64,000 nucleotides of DNA from Pseudofabraea citricarpa (taxonomy: Eukaryota; Ascomycota; Leotiomycetes; Helotiales; Dermateaceae). Under the pieces are notes generated by a model. That model did not search any database. It saw nothing but the letters and a program-made list of their open reading frames with translations, and was not told the DNA's origin. The stretch is taken from positions 310,001 to 374,000 of the forward strand of contig JAPWGK010000019.1 in the NCBI GenBank assembly GCA_029641185.1, in the 5' to 3' direction. Made by a program: the position numbers and the translations under genes. This document shows, piece after piece, positions 44,253 through 55,542 of the stretch (within the stretch, counting starts at the first letter, position 1; the number at the start of each line of letters is the position of its first letter).

Positions 44253-47002
44253 ATGACAGCCGCACAATCGCGGGCGCCCACCTACCTCCAGCCGCGCCTC
44301 AAGTCGACCGCAACCTCCAACACGTCGACGCAATCCGCTTCGGCATCTGCATCTACGAAAGCTCCCTCCTCGCGTCCAGATGGTCTAGTCGCGCGCCCGA
44401 CTAACAACCGTCCTACACCGGCAGATCCGCTCTCTGAGAGAGCAACGACTTTCTTGATCCGCCGTACCCTCTGCTCGCACCTGGGCGACAAAGGCCGCAG
44501 CACGCCCGCCCCGGTCGAGGACCTCCTCCCTCCTCTGACGAGCAGCAACGATGTCGATTTACAGCTTTATGCGCTCATCGCGATCATAATCAAGGAATTC
44601 GTCTATACATGGTATGGGAAGATTACGCCGGACCAGGTCTTTGTCGAGGAAGTGGTAAAGATCATAGCGCACTGTACAAGGGCTCTGGAACAGAGGTTGA
44701 GGAAGGTTGATCTGGAGAGCTTGCTCCTGGATGAACTGCCAGAGTTGCTGGATGTACATGTTCGAGGTGAGTAGTAGCCTCACTTTGTTTTACTTTTCCA
44801 AGTGAAGTGCCGAGTTTTACATGGGCCGAGAGGATACTGGCTAATGTACCTACCTCCCTAGCATACCGAGCTTCTCATTATCCTCTCCATCCTGGTCCGG
44901 TAGAAACATGCTCTCGAGACATCTACCACTCGATCTGGCCGTTTCCCGCACTCTCCCCTGTTCCATCTATCGAGGACCCAAAAACTCTACAACAACAAGC
45001 GGAACACGAGGCCGCGTATAGACAATTATTAGTTCAGGGAGTCTTAGCCGTCCTGCTGCCGACGGAAGATCTCGAAAATGAATGTTTGACTACTTTAGTC
45101 GGGCAGATATTCTCGGAGATGATCCTCGGTGGTGGTATTGGGGGGAAAGCATGTGAACCGTGGATGTTATGGGAAGGCATTACGAAAATTGGAGACGTGA
45201 TCCAGGCCCAGCTGCCCAAGTCTAAAGCTCAAGTTCGAGTAGACAGGTCAAATTCTGATCCCATGGGCTCAGCGCGAATGAAGAGGAGTGGGGTATCAAA
45301 GATATCAGGAATTCGAGTGTCGATTGAAAAGTCGTTCTGGCTCGTCCTTCAATATGTCTTTGTCGCATTCAACGCCGTACGGTTTCTAATCATTTCCATC
45401 GCAACGTCGTCATCTCTGCCGTCTCGTATTCCGGCAGCGGTCAAGATTACTGGTTCGACACATTCAATAGATCAGTCGGAAGCGCCTGACACAAAATCAG
45501 ATTCAAGGACGTATGGTCGAACGACACCATTAAAACAACCCATTATCACCATGAAGCTATGGTCGTGCGTATCAACGTTACTCGATCTGGACGTTCGCAT
45601 GCCCTGGTTGAGCGCCACAATCTCGATGATACAATGGGGTGCTTTGACTGGACCTGGGGAGCTGGGCAACACTGACGGGATGATCGATAAGTACGTGGAT
45701 TTCAAACTTTGCCCGCCTTTTCTCTCTCTCTTCATGCCGAGGATGATTCGTTCTCAAGTCGTACCGCATAAGTTTTTGGTCACTTGACTAGAAGTTGTTC
45801 CAGTCAGGTTGCGAGAACAGAGTTGTCTCAAACGGCTTGGACTTTGTTATCGCCATGCATATCAAGCACGCGGGCTCCCGTCAGCACGGATAATAAGACA
45901 TGATGTCTGGCCTTCCATTTCTTGGATGGTGGTGGTGGTGCAACCCCGCCCCCTCATGGGTTGTTGTGGCTTTCGAATCGAGCAATGGCAAGCTCGGAAA
46001 TTAATCCATTATTTCATCCCCCGACCGACTCCCAATCATGATTTCAGGATTTGTCCCTGGTCTAGCTCGACAGTTTCCAGGCCTTGTCCGCATAACGGGC
46101 CATTGGCACCCTTGTTCGTGTTTGTCGGTATCGTTGGATGAGGGTGCTTTCTGTGCAAGCCTTACGACAGCCTCCTCTACGCGCCCGGCGTTTTTCTAGC
46201 CTGGGTTGGACTTAACCGGTTGCCTCGCCTCGTACCGCACTTCCCTCCCGCAGCTGGTGCGTGGTTGCAGCCACTCATGGACCATTCTGCCTCACAATTG
46301 CAGATATCTTTCCTTTGCAACACTGTACACAGGCCGATCTCTGCATATTGGCAACGGAGAAAATTCTTCAAACGCTCCCATCTCCCTATAGTTCATGGAG
46401 ATAGTTCGTGAAACAGATCCAACATGTCGGTTCCGTCCTCGCGTCTTGCTTGCGTCTTTGCAGCCTTCTCACTTCTCACACAAGAAACAAACGGTGAAGC
46501 AAGAAAGCGGTCGGTCATGCAATGCTCTTCACGCCATGCCATGCCGGCCGCTCTCTTGCTTATGGCGTCTACATGTAATGTTCGAAGGAGTGCATTGGCT
46601 AACGTACGAACCGGGTGTAGATTCCTCTCCAATTCCATCCACACCCACGTGCTCGATCCTTCAATCCTTCCCACCCTCTTGCGCACTACGCGCGCCGCGC
46701 TGTTCCCAAACAACGCACCTGGTCCTCCACGCATCATTCCGTCTGCTGCAGAAGAGCTCCTCATACGCGAGCGATGCGCCGAAACTGTCCTGTCCCTCAT
46801 ACCCGCCAAGATCCAAGATATCTACTTCGGACCTGGCCGAGACAGGAGGATCAGGGAAGTTGAGGAGATCTTGAATGTTTTTAGCGATAGATACTGTAAT
46901 AAGCACCTAATGTATGGGGTCGTGGAGCTGATCATCGTTCGGTTGATGCCCGAGCTTGCCGAGAAAGGCATTGAGGAGCTGTGGGAGGAGAGATTAAGCT
47001 AG
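44253..47002 (+). CDS. PXA-domain protein (sorting-nexin associated domain)
   Basis: The exons are 44253-44766, 44862-45690 and 46621-47002 (574 aa). The PXA domain (about residues 50-270) occurs in sorting nexins such as SNX13/14/19/25 and in stand-alone fungal proteins. Key motifs are LSERATTFLIRRTLCSHL, IAIIIKEFVYTWYGKITPD, VVKIIAHCTRALEQRL, SRDIYHSIWPFPALSP and LVGQIFSEMIL. A hydrophobic stretch (FWLVLQYVFVAFNAVRFLIISIA) suggests a membrane-associated helix. The C-terminal block MPWLSATISMIQWGALTGPG continues across the splice as GMIDKFLSNSIHTHVLDPS, then LLRTTRAALFPNNAPGPPR. This continuity supports an exceptionally long 930-nt second intron. There is no PX or RGS domain. A role in membrane trafficking or endosome biology is inferred from the domain only. 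Confidence 0.82.
45691..46620 (+). other. 930-nt intron of the PXA gene
   Basis: It begins GTACGT and ends GCTAAC...GGTGTAG. An internal acceptor (CTTGACTAG...TTCCAG, ending at 45803) is in a compatible phase and would add about 30 residues before a stop, giving a truncated isoform. No mobile-element ends were recognised inside. Confidence 0.65.
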
Positions 47003-48184
47003 AACCGAATGAACCCTTAGAAATCTTACACCGTTGCCGGGAAAAAATCGCTCACATAGCATTGTGCAGACCAGAAGAGGAAGTTTTTTTCAAAAGGGGC
47101 CTCCCAAATGCAGATGGGCCGCCGTGCCTGAATTGAAAAAAAAAGAGAAGACGACCTGTAAGGTAGAGCGAGCCTATATACTGGGAACTAGAGAGACGTC
47201 CGATGGCGTTGCCGTTTCTGGTCTTGATCCGATCCAAAATGCCGGGAGCCAGCGGCCTCCTCTTTTTGTATTCCTTTCCATGCCACTCGCCCAGTGCCTT
47301 CCACTCCACTCCTCGAGGAGCAGTAAGTTTAAACCACAATCCTCAAACCCGGGCCCTTGGGGGGATTTCCCGCGCCAATCAATCCCAATATTTGTCCCAC
47401 GCTCTCCCACCGCTCCCTTTGCCCAAGGTCCGGAATCAAAAAGAAAAAGAAGCAAGGTAAAAAAAAGTTGAAGAAAAAGTACAGAAGAAAGAGAAAAGAG
47501 AAATCGAAAATTGAAAGCGGACAAAAGCAAAGGTGGAAAGAAAACGAAAGAAAGTCCCCAAGAGAAGCAGAAGAAGATATCAAAATATGTGTCCAAAAAA
47601 AGGTTAAAAAAAAGGGTTTCCTAGCACAAAAAAAAATCGTCCTTCCTTTCCCACGAATTCCTCCCCGGCCATTGCCGTTTTCATCAAAGTCATTCCTGTG
47701 TAAAACGTCGGATTTGTTGACAGGCAGCTGAAGAAGAAAATAGATCAGCCGAAAAAGAAAGGATAAAATAAGCCAAATGCGTGGTTGAACCACAAACAAG
47801 TGAAGATCTGCGCAGATACAACAGTGCTGAGCTCGCGTGGTAGAAATGTAAAAATGAAGTAGAGGTCGCGTGAGCGTTGGAGATGTTGGGTATATGGATT
47901 TTCCCTTCCGGTCCGATTTCGTTCCTGGTCCCCCCTTCCCGTGCTGACCAACCCCGCCCGACCGAGAGGAGAAGTGAAGAGCAGGTTTATGTAGCAGAAG
48001 ATGAATGAAAATGGCGCTGATGATCGAAAATCAATGAACTAAAAAGGCGTTGTTGACGCCGGTATACACAGTGCTGAAAGTGAAAACTAAAACTCCGGGT
48101 AATGTTTGCGCATGAAGGTAAAGGTGTGGTAAAGACAGTTCTGACAAAATGGAAAAATTTACATGACGCGTATCGTTGTGGATG
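47003..48184. other. Convergent intergenic region with polypurine tract
   Basis: Between two convergent genes. From about 47426 to 47635 the plus strand is strongly A/G-biased (AAAAAGAAAAAGAAG-type sequence), which produces lysine-rich open frames without meaning. No gene was recognised. Confidence 0.55.
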
Positions 48185-50004
48185 TTAGCAACCGGCACTC
48201 ATAGACGACTCCATCTTGGGAGCGCTATGCATCTGCTGCTCATTATCTTGCTCTGCAATGCGGTGAAGTCCTCCTGGAAGTTGGTTGTTGCTATTATTCG
48301 ATTGTGATTGCAGACGAAGTCTTTCGGTCAATTTGAGGACCGTCATGTATTCGTTCTGATCTACCAAGCCCGATGGTTGTTGGTTGAAGAAAGTCAACAG
48401 AGTGTCAAGTGCTCGTCGGGCATCGTCCTGAGTAGGTGAATTGGGGGCGGAGGATCCTGGTGGTGAATGTAACCCTGTAATCGGTGTACCCGATGATGGA
48501 GGCGCCATAGAGCCATTGCTACTGCTGTGATGCAGAGGTGATGAAATTGTAGAATCCATCCCGAATGGAGGGCCCATTTCCTGCACTGGAGAATCTAATG
48601 CTGATGAGGGTGCAGTTCCCGGCAAGCCATTGTATTTAGGAGTCAGCGGCTCGCTGGATTGGGTATGCTGCTGGATGAAAGAAGGATCGATACCTAACAT
48701 CGGGAACGTTTGACTTCGAGGTCGCTGGAAGTTGCTTCCTGGAGGTGGTAGGCGAGCATGCTGAGAGGGCATAAAAGTACCACAATTACCGTCTGGAGAG
48801 AACGCAAATGGTGTTGTTGGGCTTGTTGGACCTCCAGAGAAGGATGAAGGAGCGGTGTCTGTGAACGCACTAGATAGCGAAGTGGTGCTTTGAGAATTCG
48901 AGTGCCTGTACCCTCCATTTCCCTGACCAAATTCCAAGTAACTATTCACACCATCGCTTCGTAAGTCCTCGTCACTCTTTGATGCTGATAATGGCGACGG
49001 AGAGGGAAGACCACTTGGCGAGGTAGGCGAGATTCCATTTGGGGTTTGCGATGCTGAAGCGCCAGCAGAGTCCGGATTCAGAGAACCTGCATCGGAGATG
49101 TTGGTTTCAGATGCTCTCCTCATCAATTTACCTGCGCCAATACCGTTCTTCTGCTTAAACTTCTCAAGCCAACTTGTACTATTGGTTTTCAAGTGACTTT
49201 CGTTATTTCCAACAGTCGTCGCAAAAAAGCGTGCCTTTTCCTTGATAGCAGAATCCGTCAAGGGAATACCTTGCTTCTGAGAATTCCGGACCCAGTTAGA
49301 TAAGGCCCTTTCGATATCCGGGAATTTCCCTTTGGCACGCTTCACTGGAGAGAGACTACGATCCTCCGGGAACAGGTACTTCTCCTTCTGTCTCAAAACC
49401 TTCGAAACAGTACTATATTTTATTATTAGTACATCCAACGTTACAGACCAGGAAACCGTATATACCTTCGCTCAACTCCAAACATTGCTAGACAAAGTTA
49501 GCTAAGTAGTTGTCAGAATTCGAGCAACTTACCACCTATCTCAGTCTGCTTCACAGAGGGGTTTTCTTCATGGTACTGGCACATGCGCCTCCGATCGCTA
49601 TCAGTTAATGTCTTCCGAGGAGATGGAGATGCATGTATCGTTGCCAACTTGGGTGGTTTTTGGTTTGCAACTGGAGGAATTGCGACAGGTGGCGCTGAAT
49701 AGCTTGCTGGATTTGTCAACATGCTAGGCCATGTTGGATGCCCGGGCATGATCAGAGGTACAAGTTGCGGATGAGTTGTATGCGTCGTCTGGGGCGGTGC
49801 CATAGTGAAAGCAGGTTCAATCGGTAACCCGTGATGTTGCATCGGTTGCATGAAACCATAACTCCCATATTCATGAATAGGCGATTGATGTTGCGAGGAG
49901 TTGTATCCGTTATTCATCTCTACCCATCCGTCATTGTAGCCATTGTCCTGTCCGGTGTGGCGGTCATGGTCCATTCCAATTTGAGTCATCATAGATTCGT
50001 GCAT
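48185..50004 (-). CDS. CENP-B-type helix-turn-helix DNA-binding protein
   Basis: The exons (minus strand) are 50004-49533, 49487-49466 and 49412-48185 (573 aa). The introns are 45 and 53 nt and flank a 22-nt exon. The first helix-turn-helix is SDRRRMCQYHEENPSVKQTEIGAMFGVERSTVSKVLRQKEK in outline (split here by exons 1-3). The second, the HTH_CENPB part, contains FPDIERALSNWVRNSQKQGIPLT, AIKEKARFF and WLEKFKQKNGIG. No DDE transposase domain follows; the remaining 350 residues are Ser/Pro-rich, with a short helix ARRALDTLLTFFNQQPSGLVDQ and LKLTERLRL. It is therefore probably a host transcription or chromatin factor derived from a pogo/Tc5-like transposase. The open frame extends to 50034 but begins there with GTG, so I use the first ATG. 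The true start, or an upstream exon, is uncertain. Confidence 0.83.
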
Positions 50005-52064
50005 TCTCCGGACGAGACCACACGTCCTGTCCACATACGATAGCGATCAGATATTTCGAGATTGTCGAGCCCACGTAGACTTATCCGTAGATGTAGGCGT
50101 CCAGACGGTGTTCCTGGCTAAGGCAGTCTTCAGAAACGGCAGACTGCATGCATGATAAGCAATGGTTCCTGATTGCGGCGTGTGGATATGAACCCTGCTC
50201 CCTTCAGCTGCAGCAGCGTTGGAGTTGGAAGTGCAGGTGGGAAAAGAAGGTCAACACTCGAGCGCGAAAAGGTGCATGAAGGCAAGAGAACAGGCACCTC
50301 GACTTCGATGAAGAGTGCCGGGAGGTGCTAAAATGTACGGTACGGCCAGGCAAGCCGCAGGGAACTGAAGGTTCAAGGGTTAACGGTAGGGTACGTGCGG
50401 AGAAAGCTGTGGCTTTAGTTGCCGAGTCAAGCCCCCTGGAGCCCTGGCCTGGTGGTGTTCAGGGTTCGTCAGATAGTGTGGGACGTCCGTGACGGCCCTC
50501 TCAAAGGGGAGCTGCGGGTATCGCAAATTTCGGGGGCTGCTGGGCTGCTGGGCAGTCGAGCATGAGGCCCTATCCAGTTCGGGCAGGATGTTGTCAGACT
50601 ATCGTGATAGATAGCATATTGGCGTCTGCGAGCCGTTCCTCACGCTCGCGGCCACTACTGGAGACCAGGCAGACCGGCCGTCTTGCTGCTGGGTAGTTGC
50701 TGGTGTTGCTACCGTAGTGCTGCTGTTTGCTTCACAGCTGTTAGTGTGAGGCTTGACTCGGCCCAGCCAGGCCTCAGTCCTGACTGACTGACTGTACTTG
50801 GTAAGTCGCCATTGCGAATTTGCGACTTATCCGTAATGACTAGCGGTGCTGGCCAGAAAACGTGGAGGTTGGGTAGGATTTGGGCAAGGGAAGACGGCTT
50901 GACGAATGAGGGTGGGTGAGCCAGGCGGTCCAAGCGGCGAGCAAAATCTCATTTCGGATGTCATTCCCAATGGTCAAATCGTGGATAATCTCCTGGCAGT
51001 CTGGGACACCATTATCAACGACAAAGGCATTATCGAGGCTGTCAGGCACACGAAGACAAAGACGTTGTTGTTGCATGATGCTGCTCCTAGACAGCAATAT
51101 TGTCAGTGTTTCCACCCCGTCCAGACATGTTCCCAGTCCCTCCACCCTTCAGCCCTCTCGTATTGGATCAACACGTTCTTCTGGGACAGTTGGTACGGGG
51201 CTTCGGACGTGGACGGAGATTTCAATATTGGCTCATCATTGATGATCGGCCGCGAAGTGGGGTGCTGAGTCTAGATCTTGTCGAGTCAAAACTGCTTCAC
51301 GGCTCCGACTTTCACCACAAGCGTGAATAATGTAACATGACCACCTTTGGTGATGATGATTCGAGCTCCCAAAGCAGTTCTATCGCCAGCGGTACTAGAA
51401 ACTTTCCGAAAGGTGGAACGTCGAGCGAATTGCAGCCTCAAGTTTTGACGACTGGCTAGCATTTGTCCGAGGCAGACCAACCATCGCGATACTGCTTTCT
51501 GCTATTAAGCGCTGAGGTTGCAAAGCTGCGCGATGATGTGCCGTGACACTCCTAGATCGCATCTGAAAGGGCAATAGTGCTTCAACTATGCATCTTGCAG
51601 GAAACAATTGAAGCTTGTACACCGTCATTCGTGAACAGACAACATGGTGGCGGTCTGGGGTAGAGATCCGAATATTTCACAACCTCTTTGACTTGCTCTG
51701 TTACCCAAGGCAGTCTCGTCCCTCTCTCTGACAATCCCACAACTCACTTGACCCGGATTTCCAACTCTTCTCTGATCTTCAGTTGGGTTTGCACTTGAAC
51801 GGAAATCCCCCTTCGCACAATTGTTAGAGTGGATATCCGATTGCCGACCCGATTCCTCAAGGCAGTGCAGGATACATTGCGCCTTTAACCAGGCTGTTGG
51901 ACCAGAACAGTGTTGCATTTCAGTGGGTTCTGCCGAAGTTTAGTAAGTGATACTCATTAGTAGCTACGCCGTACAAAAATGCCCTCCAGTTTTACGCCCC
52001 AAATGCAGTCCAGTAAAGCATTTTTTCCCCAAATCGAATTTTCATCCTCCAAAGCTTGTGCTCT
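50005..52064. other. Intergenic region
   Basis: About 2 kb between two minus-strand genes. The right part should be the 3' UTR of drg1 and the left part the promoter and leader of the CENP-B-type gene. Short open frames near 50840-51270 and 51625-51918 show no recognised motif. A pair of CAGCCCCC/GGGGGCTG-like G/C tracts occurs near 50430-50550. Confidence 0.5.
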
Positions 52065-53414
52065 TTAACGCTTAATGATAGTAACTAGATCACAATCAGC
52101 AAATTTCGACTACCCAAGAAATCTCCAAGGGGAAACATACTGATATCCTCGTCTGCAAGTTCATGACTGAGACCAACACGCTGCGGTTGATGCTTCACAG
52201 ATTTCCCGTAAACAACCGCTTGACGGAAGTCATCGACAATGGTCTTGTGTATGGCATTGCACTTTAAAGCCAGTCAGTAAAAGAGCCGGGAAGTGGCTAC
52301 TTGGAATGGAAAGTCACTTACGAAGTCTTCGACGGTGCATCTTGAAGAACGTAATACAACAGGCGCTGTGTAATCGGGAAGTTTTCCTTTTGGCTTTGTG
52401 TAGACTCTCACAAGATTAAGTTTCTCCCACCTGCACAGTAGGTCAGCAATTACCGATCATCTCAAATTGATTGCACAGGCGTGTTGTGTTGCAAGCGGAG
52501 ACGTACATTTGTTCCATCAGTTCGTCAACGTTCCAACCATGCTCTGAGGAGATCGGACAGGCATTTGGGATACGATAAAGCAGATCGAGCTCCTCTATTG
52601 AAATGGCATCAATCTTATTCAAAGCGTAAATGACTGGAATATAACTTCTGCTCTTTGCCTCCAAAACATCAATAAGATCGTCAATTGTGGCATCGCATCG
52701 GATGGCGATATCCGCTGAAGAAATCTTGTACTCGCCCATAACTGCTTTGATTTCGTCGTGATCGATGTGTGAAAGTGGAACGGTATTTGTTATGCTGATA
52801 CCACCCTTATCTTTCTTTCGGAAGACAATGTTCGGTGGCTGCTTATTGACTCGGATTCCAAACCCTTCCAATTCTGCCTCAATGACCTTCTTATCAGTCA
52901 AAGGTTTGTTGACATCCAGGACGATGAAGATTAAATGACATGTCTTTGCCACAGCGATAACTTGTCGACCTCTTCCTTTTCCGTCTTTGGCTCCCTGAAT
53001 GATTCCGGGCAGATCTAGCATTTGAATCTTCGCTCCGTTGTATAACACCTGTCCAGGAACAGTCGTCAAAGTTGTGAATTCATATGCAGCTGCTTCTGAA
53101 TGTTGGCCAGTCAATCTGCTCATCAATGTGCTCTTGCCCACCGACGGAAACCCTATGAAGCCAACACTCGCAACACCAGTTCTTGCGACATCGAAACCAG
53201 CACCAGCACCACCACCACTCGAAACTGGGGTCAGAAGCTCTCTTTTTAATTTCGCAAGCTTGGCTTTGAGTTGGCCCAAATGGAAGGAGGTTGCTTTGTT
53301 CTTCTGGGTCTTGGCCATCTCGGCCTCAATGTCCTTGATCTGTGGCGGGGCATTAGCAGGTAGGTAATTTAGAGTTAAACAGAGCTGTTATACCTTATCC
53401 ACGGTAGTCGCCAT
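52065..53414 (-). CDS. rbg1: DRG1/Rbg1 developmentally regulated GTPase
   Basis: Five exons (minus strand): 53414-53394, 53339-52507, 52430-52322, 52261-52141 and 52084-52065. They give 367 aa, the same length as human DRG1. This OBG/DRG-family GTPase associates with a DFRP partner (Tma46) and with translating ribosomes. Motifs in order: [23 protein letters not shown]1 [12 protein letters not shown] (about 67-78), switch [10 protein letters not shown]3 DLPGIIQGA, a DRG-specific insert, NKID and a C-terminal TGS domain ([20 protein letters not shown], then FCNAIHKTI and the ending DEDIITIIKR). The first and last coding exons are only 21 and 20 nt; both are needed to produce the family's conserved ends. 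It is divergent from dfg10, with 269 bp between starts. Very confident. Confidence 0.95.
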
Positions 53415-53683
53415 GATTGTAGATTATGAGAATGAAACCTGCGGATATTCTTAGATGGTGGAGAAGTGTGAGTCTGCTTGTCGCGCTGTGTGGAGGACCG
53501 TAGCAACGTGAGGCGTGGTGGGGGAAATTGAGGTCATAGTTTGTGATAATTTATTTGGCCCATCTCAGACCGATGCCGCGGGCCGGAATAATATTTACCC
53601 CATAAACATAAGCCCAAGATCACTTCAGCACATGTCAAGTACTCCGTTGAAGTTTATTCTCAAAAAGACTCCCTGTCTTCAAC
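53415..53683. promoter_or_regulatory. Compact bidirectional promoter rbg1/dfg10
   Basis: Only 269 bp separate the two divergent start codons, so both promoters and both 5' leaders must fit here. The middle holds TTTGTGATAATTTATTTGGCCC, an AT-rich segment; no specific site was recognised. Confidence 0.6.
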
Positions 53684-54632
53684 ATGGATCCGTCAACTCT
53701 ATGCCAGGCTTTCTTTGGCCTTGTAACGGCGGCGGGAATCGCAGCTGTTTTGATTGAGCCGGTCAAGAAGAGCATAGCTGATTATGGTTCACGAGCAGAC
53801 TCATCTAAATCACCTGTCACGAAGGCACCTCAACGGGATATAAACACCCTTCTCCAGTATATTGGCTCTTTCCAAGTCCCCCATGGATGGTTCGTTCATT
53901 ATTATATTGCTTCAGTAGCTTCATCGTTTTTTTGGGGCTGGCAAATTATGGTACATGGAATGGCATTTCGAGTACTGGCATCATATTCACAAGCTTCGTC
54001 CTCCGAAGGAATGAGTGTCAATCAGGTCTTTCTCACTTGGTTCCTCATGACAGTGCAAGGATCGAGGAGGTTGTACGAGGATATCACACTTGGCAAACCT
54101 TCCCAATCAAAAATGTGGATTGGCTTGTGGGTTTTAGGTGTTGCCTATTACATAGCAATGGGAATCTCGGTCTGGGTCGAAGGAATCCGTAGGTGATATG
54201 CTCCTGGTCTAGTATTGTCTAATAACTGTTACAGCTGCACTCGATGTCCCGGAATCCCCTCTTCAACTTCTCCAGTTCTCGAAGCCATCCATCAGAACAT
54301 CTCTTGCCATTGTCGTTTTTGTTATTGGCTCGGGCATCCAACATGAGTGTCATGTTCACCTGGCTGGATTGAAGAAATACACTCTTCCGCAGCATCCGTT
54401 CTTCAAGAAAATCGTCTGTCCTCATTATACCAGCGAATGTCTGATATACATTGCACTTGCAATACTGGCAGCTCCAAAGGATCAAATGGCAAACAAGACC
54501 TTAGTATCTGGATTGATATTTGTTGTTGCAAATCTGGCTGCAACTGCGGATTCGTCACGGAAATGGTACGTGGGGAAATTTGGCGCAGATCAGCTTCAAG
54601 GACGGTGGAGAATGGTGCCATATGTTTGGTAA
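53684..54632 (+). CDS. dfg10: Polyprenol reductase (DFG10/SRD5A3 family)
   Basis: The exons are 53684-54188 and 54235-54632 (300 aa). The 46-nt intron (GTAGGT donor, TTACAG acceptor) rejoins VEGIPALDVPESPLQ. The enzyme reduces the alpha-isoprene unit of polyprenol in the dolichol branch that supplies N-glycosylation; it is an ER multi-span protein of the steroid 5-alpha-reductase family. Several hydrophobic helices are visible (FFGLVTAAGIAAVLIE, SVASSFFWGW, WIGLWVLGVAYYIAM, SLAIVVFVIGSG). The C-terminal signature is present: QHECHVHLAGLKKY, LPQHPFFKKIVCPHYTSE and the ending KWYVGKFG...RWRMVPYVW. Slightly shorter than human SRD5A3 (318 aa). Its stop lies 28 bp from the stop of the convergent alkB-like gene. 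Confidence 0.92.
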
Positions 54633-54660
54633 CTCAGATTTGTTCGTAGCGTGTATTGTA

Positions 54661-55542
54661 CTATCGCCCACCAAGCTTTCCAAACTTATTTCCAAGTTTA
54701 GACACCTTTAAAACATCACGGTATGTGAGACTTGTCCTGGTGTCACGGTCGAATTGTCCGGCGTCGAACTTTTCGTGGGATCGAAGAAGGTCCCAATTTG
54801 TGATTGTCTGTGGCCCAATAGCATGCTCCTCTGTAATCTCAGCAATACCATGGAGATAATCCGTGTATAAATTGTCCGTAGTAATGAGCAGACTTCGCGG
54901 TTCCTGGAGAATCTTCCAGCGCGGCTCATCTTCGATCGTTCCATCATCCTTCGTGCTGTACAAATCTAAACAAAGACTTGCCCCAAGGCTGACGGTACAG
55001 ACCACTGGGTAATACGCTGATCCATCTTTGTGCGGGCTGATGCCCTGGCCCGGCAAGTACTCGTTTATCAGAACATGATTCGGAGCCTGATGTGGACTGT
55101 TGGTAAAGATGTTGCTATTCTGCGTCGCCGACATGGGATATGAGAGCATTCGCGCGACGATGGGGTCAATCAGCCATGGCGGCAGTTGGGATTCGAGCAA
55201 GGCATTCTTTGGGGTCAGGTCGGACGGCCAAGTTTGCAGTCGGCGCTTGAGGAGGTATTTCCACTTCGGTTTCGGCGTTGAGGCAATCTGAAGTTGTCAG
55301 TCCTGGCTTTGCACTAGACATAAGCAGCGGGACTAAGATCGACCAACCTTGTTCAAGATGGATTTCTCTTCCTCTTCACTGATGAAGTCAGCGATGTAGT
55401 ATGCAGTTGAAGGCAGAGACTTGATCTCGAAGTCTTGCAGCGATGCTGGCATGCTTGTTAGTTGGGCGGAGTCCGCCATAGCAAATGTCTTGTCCGTGCA
55501 GTGCAGGCAGGGCTGATGGTGCTCAGCATCGGAGGTGGACAT
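54661..55542 (-). CDS. ALKBH6-like Fe(II)/2-oxoglutarate dioxygenase
   Basis: The exons (minus strand) are 55542-55348 and 55287-54661 (273 aa). The 60-nt intron (GTTGGT donor, CTTCAG acceptor) rejoins EKSILNKIASTPKPKW. This is an AlkB-family dioxygenase. The motifs match ALKBH6: YYIADFISEEEE, LINEYLPGQGISPHKDGSAYYP with the iron-binding HxD (as HKD), the distal His in YLHGIAE, and the 2-oxoglutarate-binding DTRTSLTYRDV. The 30 N-terminal residues include CLHC and are weakly supported; Met at 55479 (MADSAQ) is an alternative start. Substrate unclear: ALKBH6 has been linked to nucleic-acid repair or tRNA binding. The 3' ends of this gene and dfg10 must overlap in the mRNAs. Confidence 0.9.

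Noticed and set aside
47426..47635. Lysine-rich protein in the polypurine tract
   Set aside because: A product of A/G-biased sequence without a recognisable domain, lying between two convergent genes.
50005..50034. 10-residue N-terminal extension of the CENP-B-type protein
   Set aside because: The extension would begin with GTG, which is not a normal nuclear start codon; the first ATG is at 50004.
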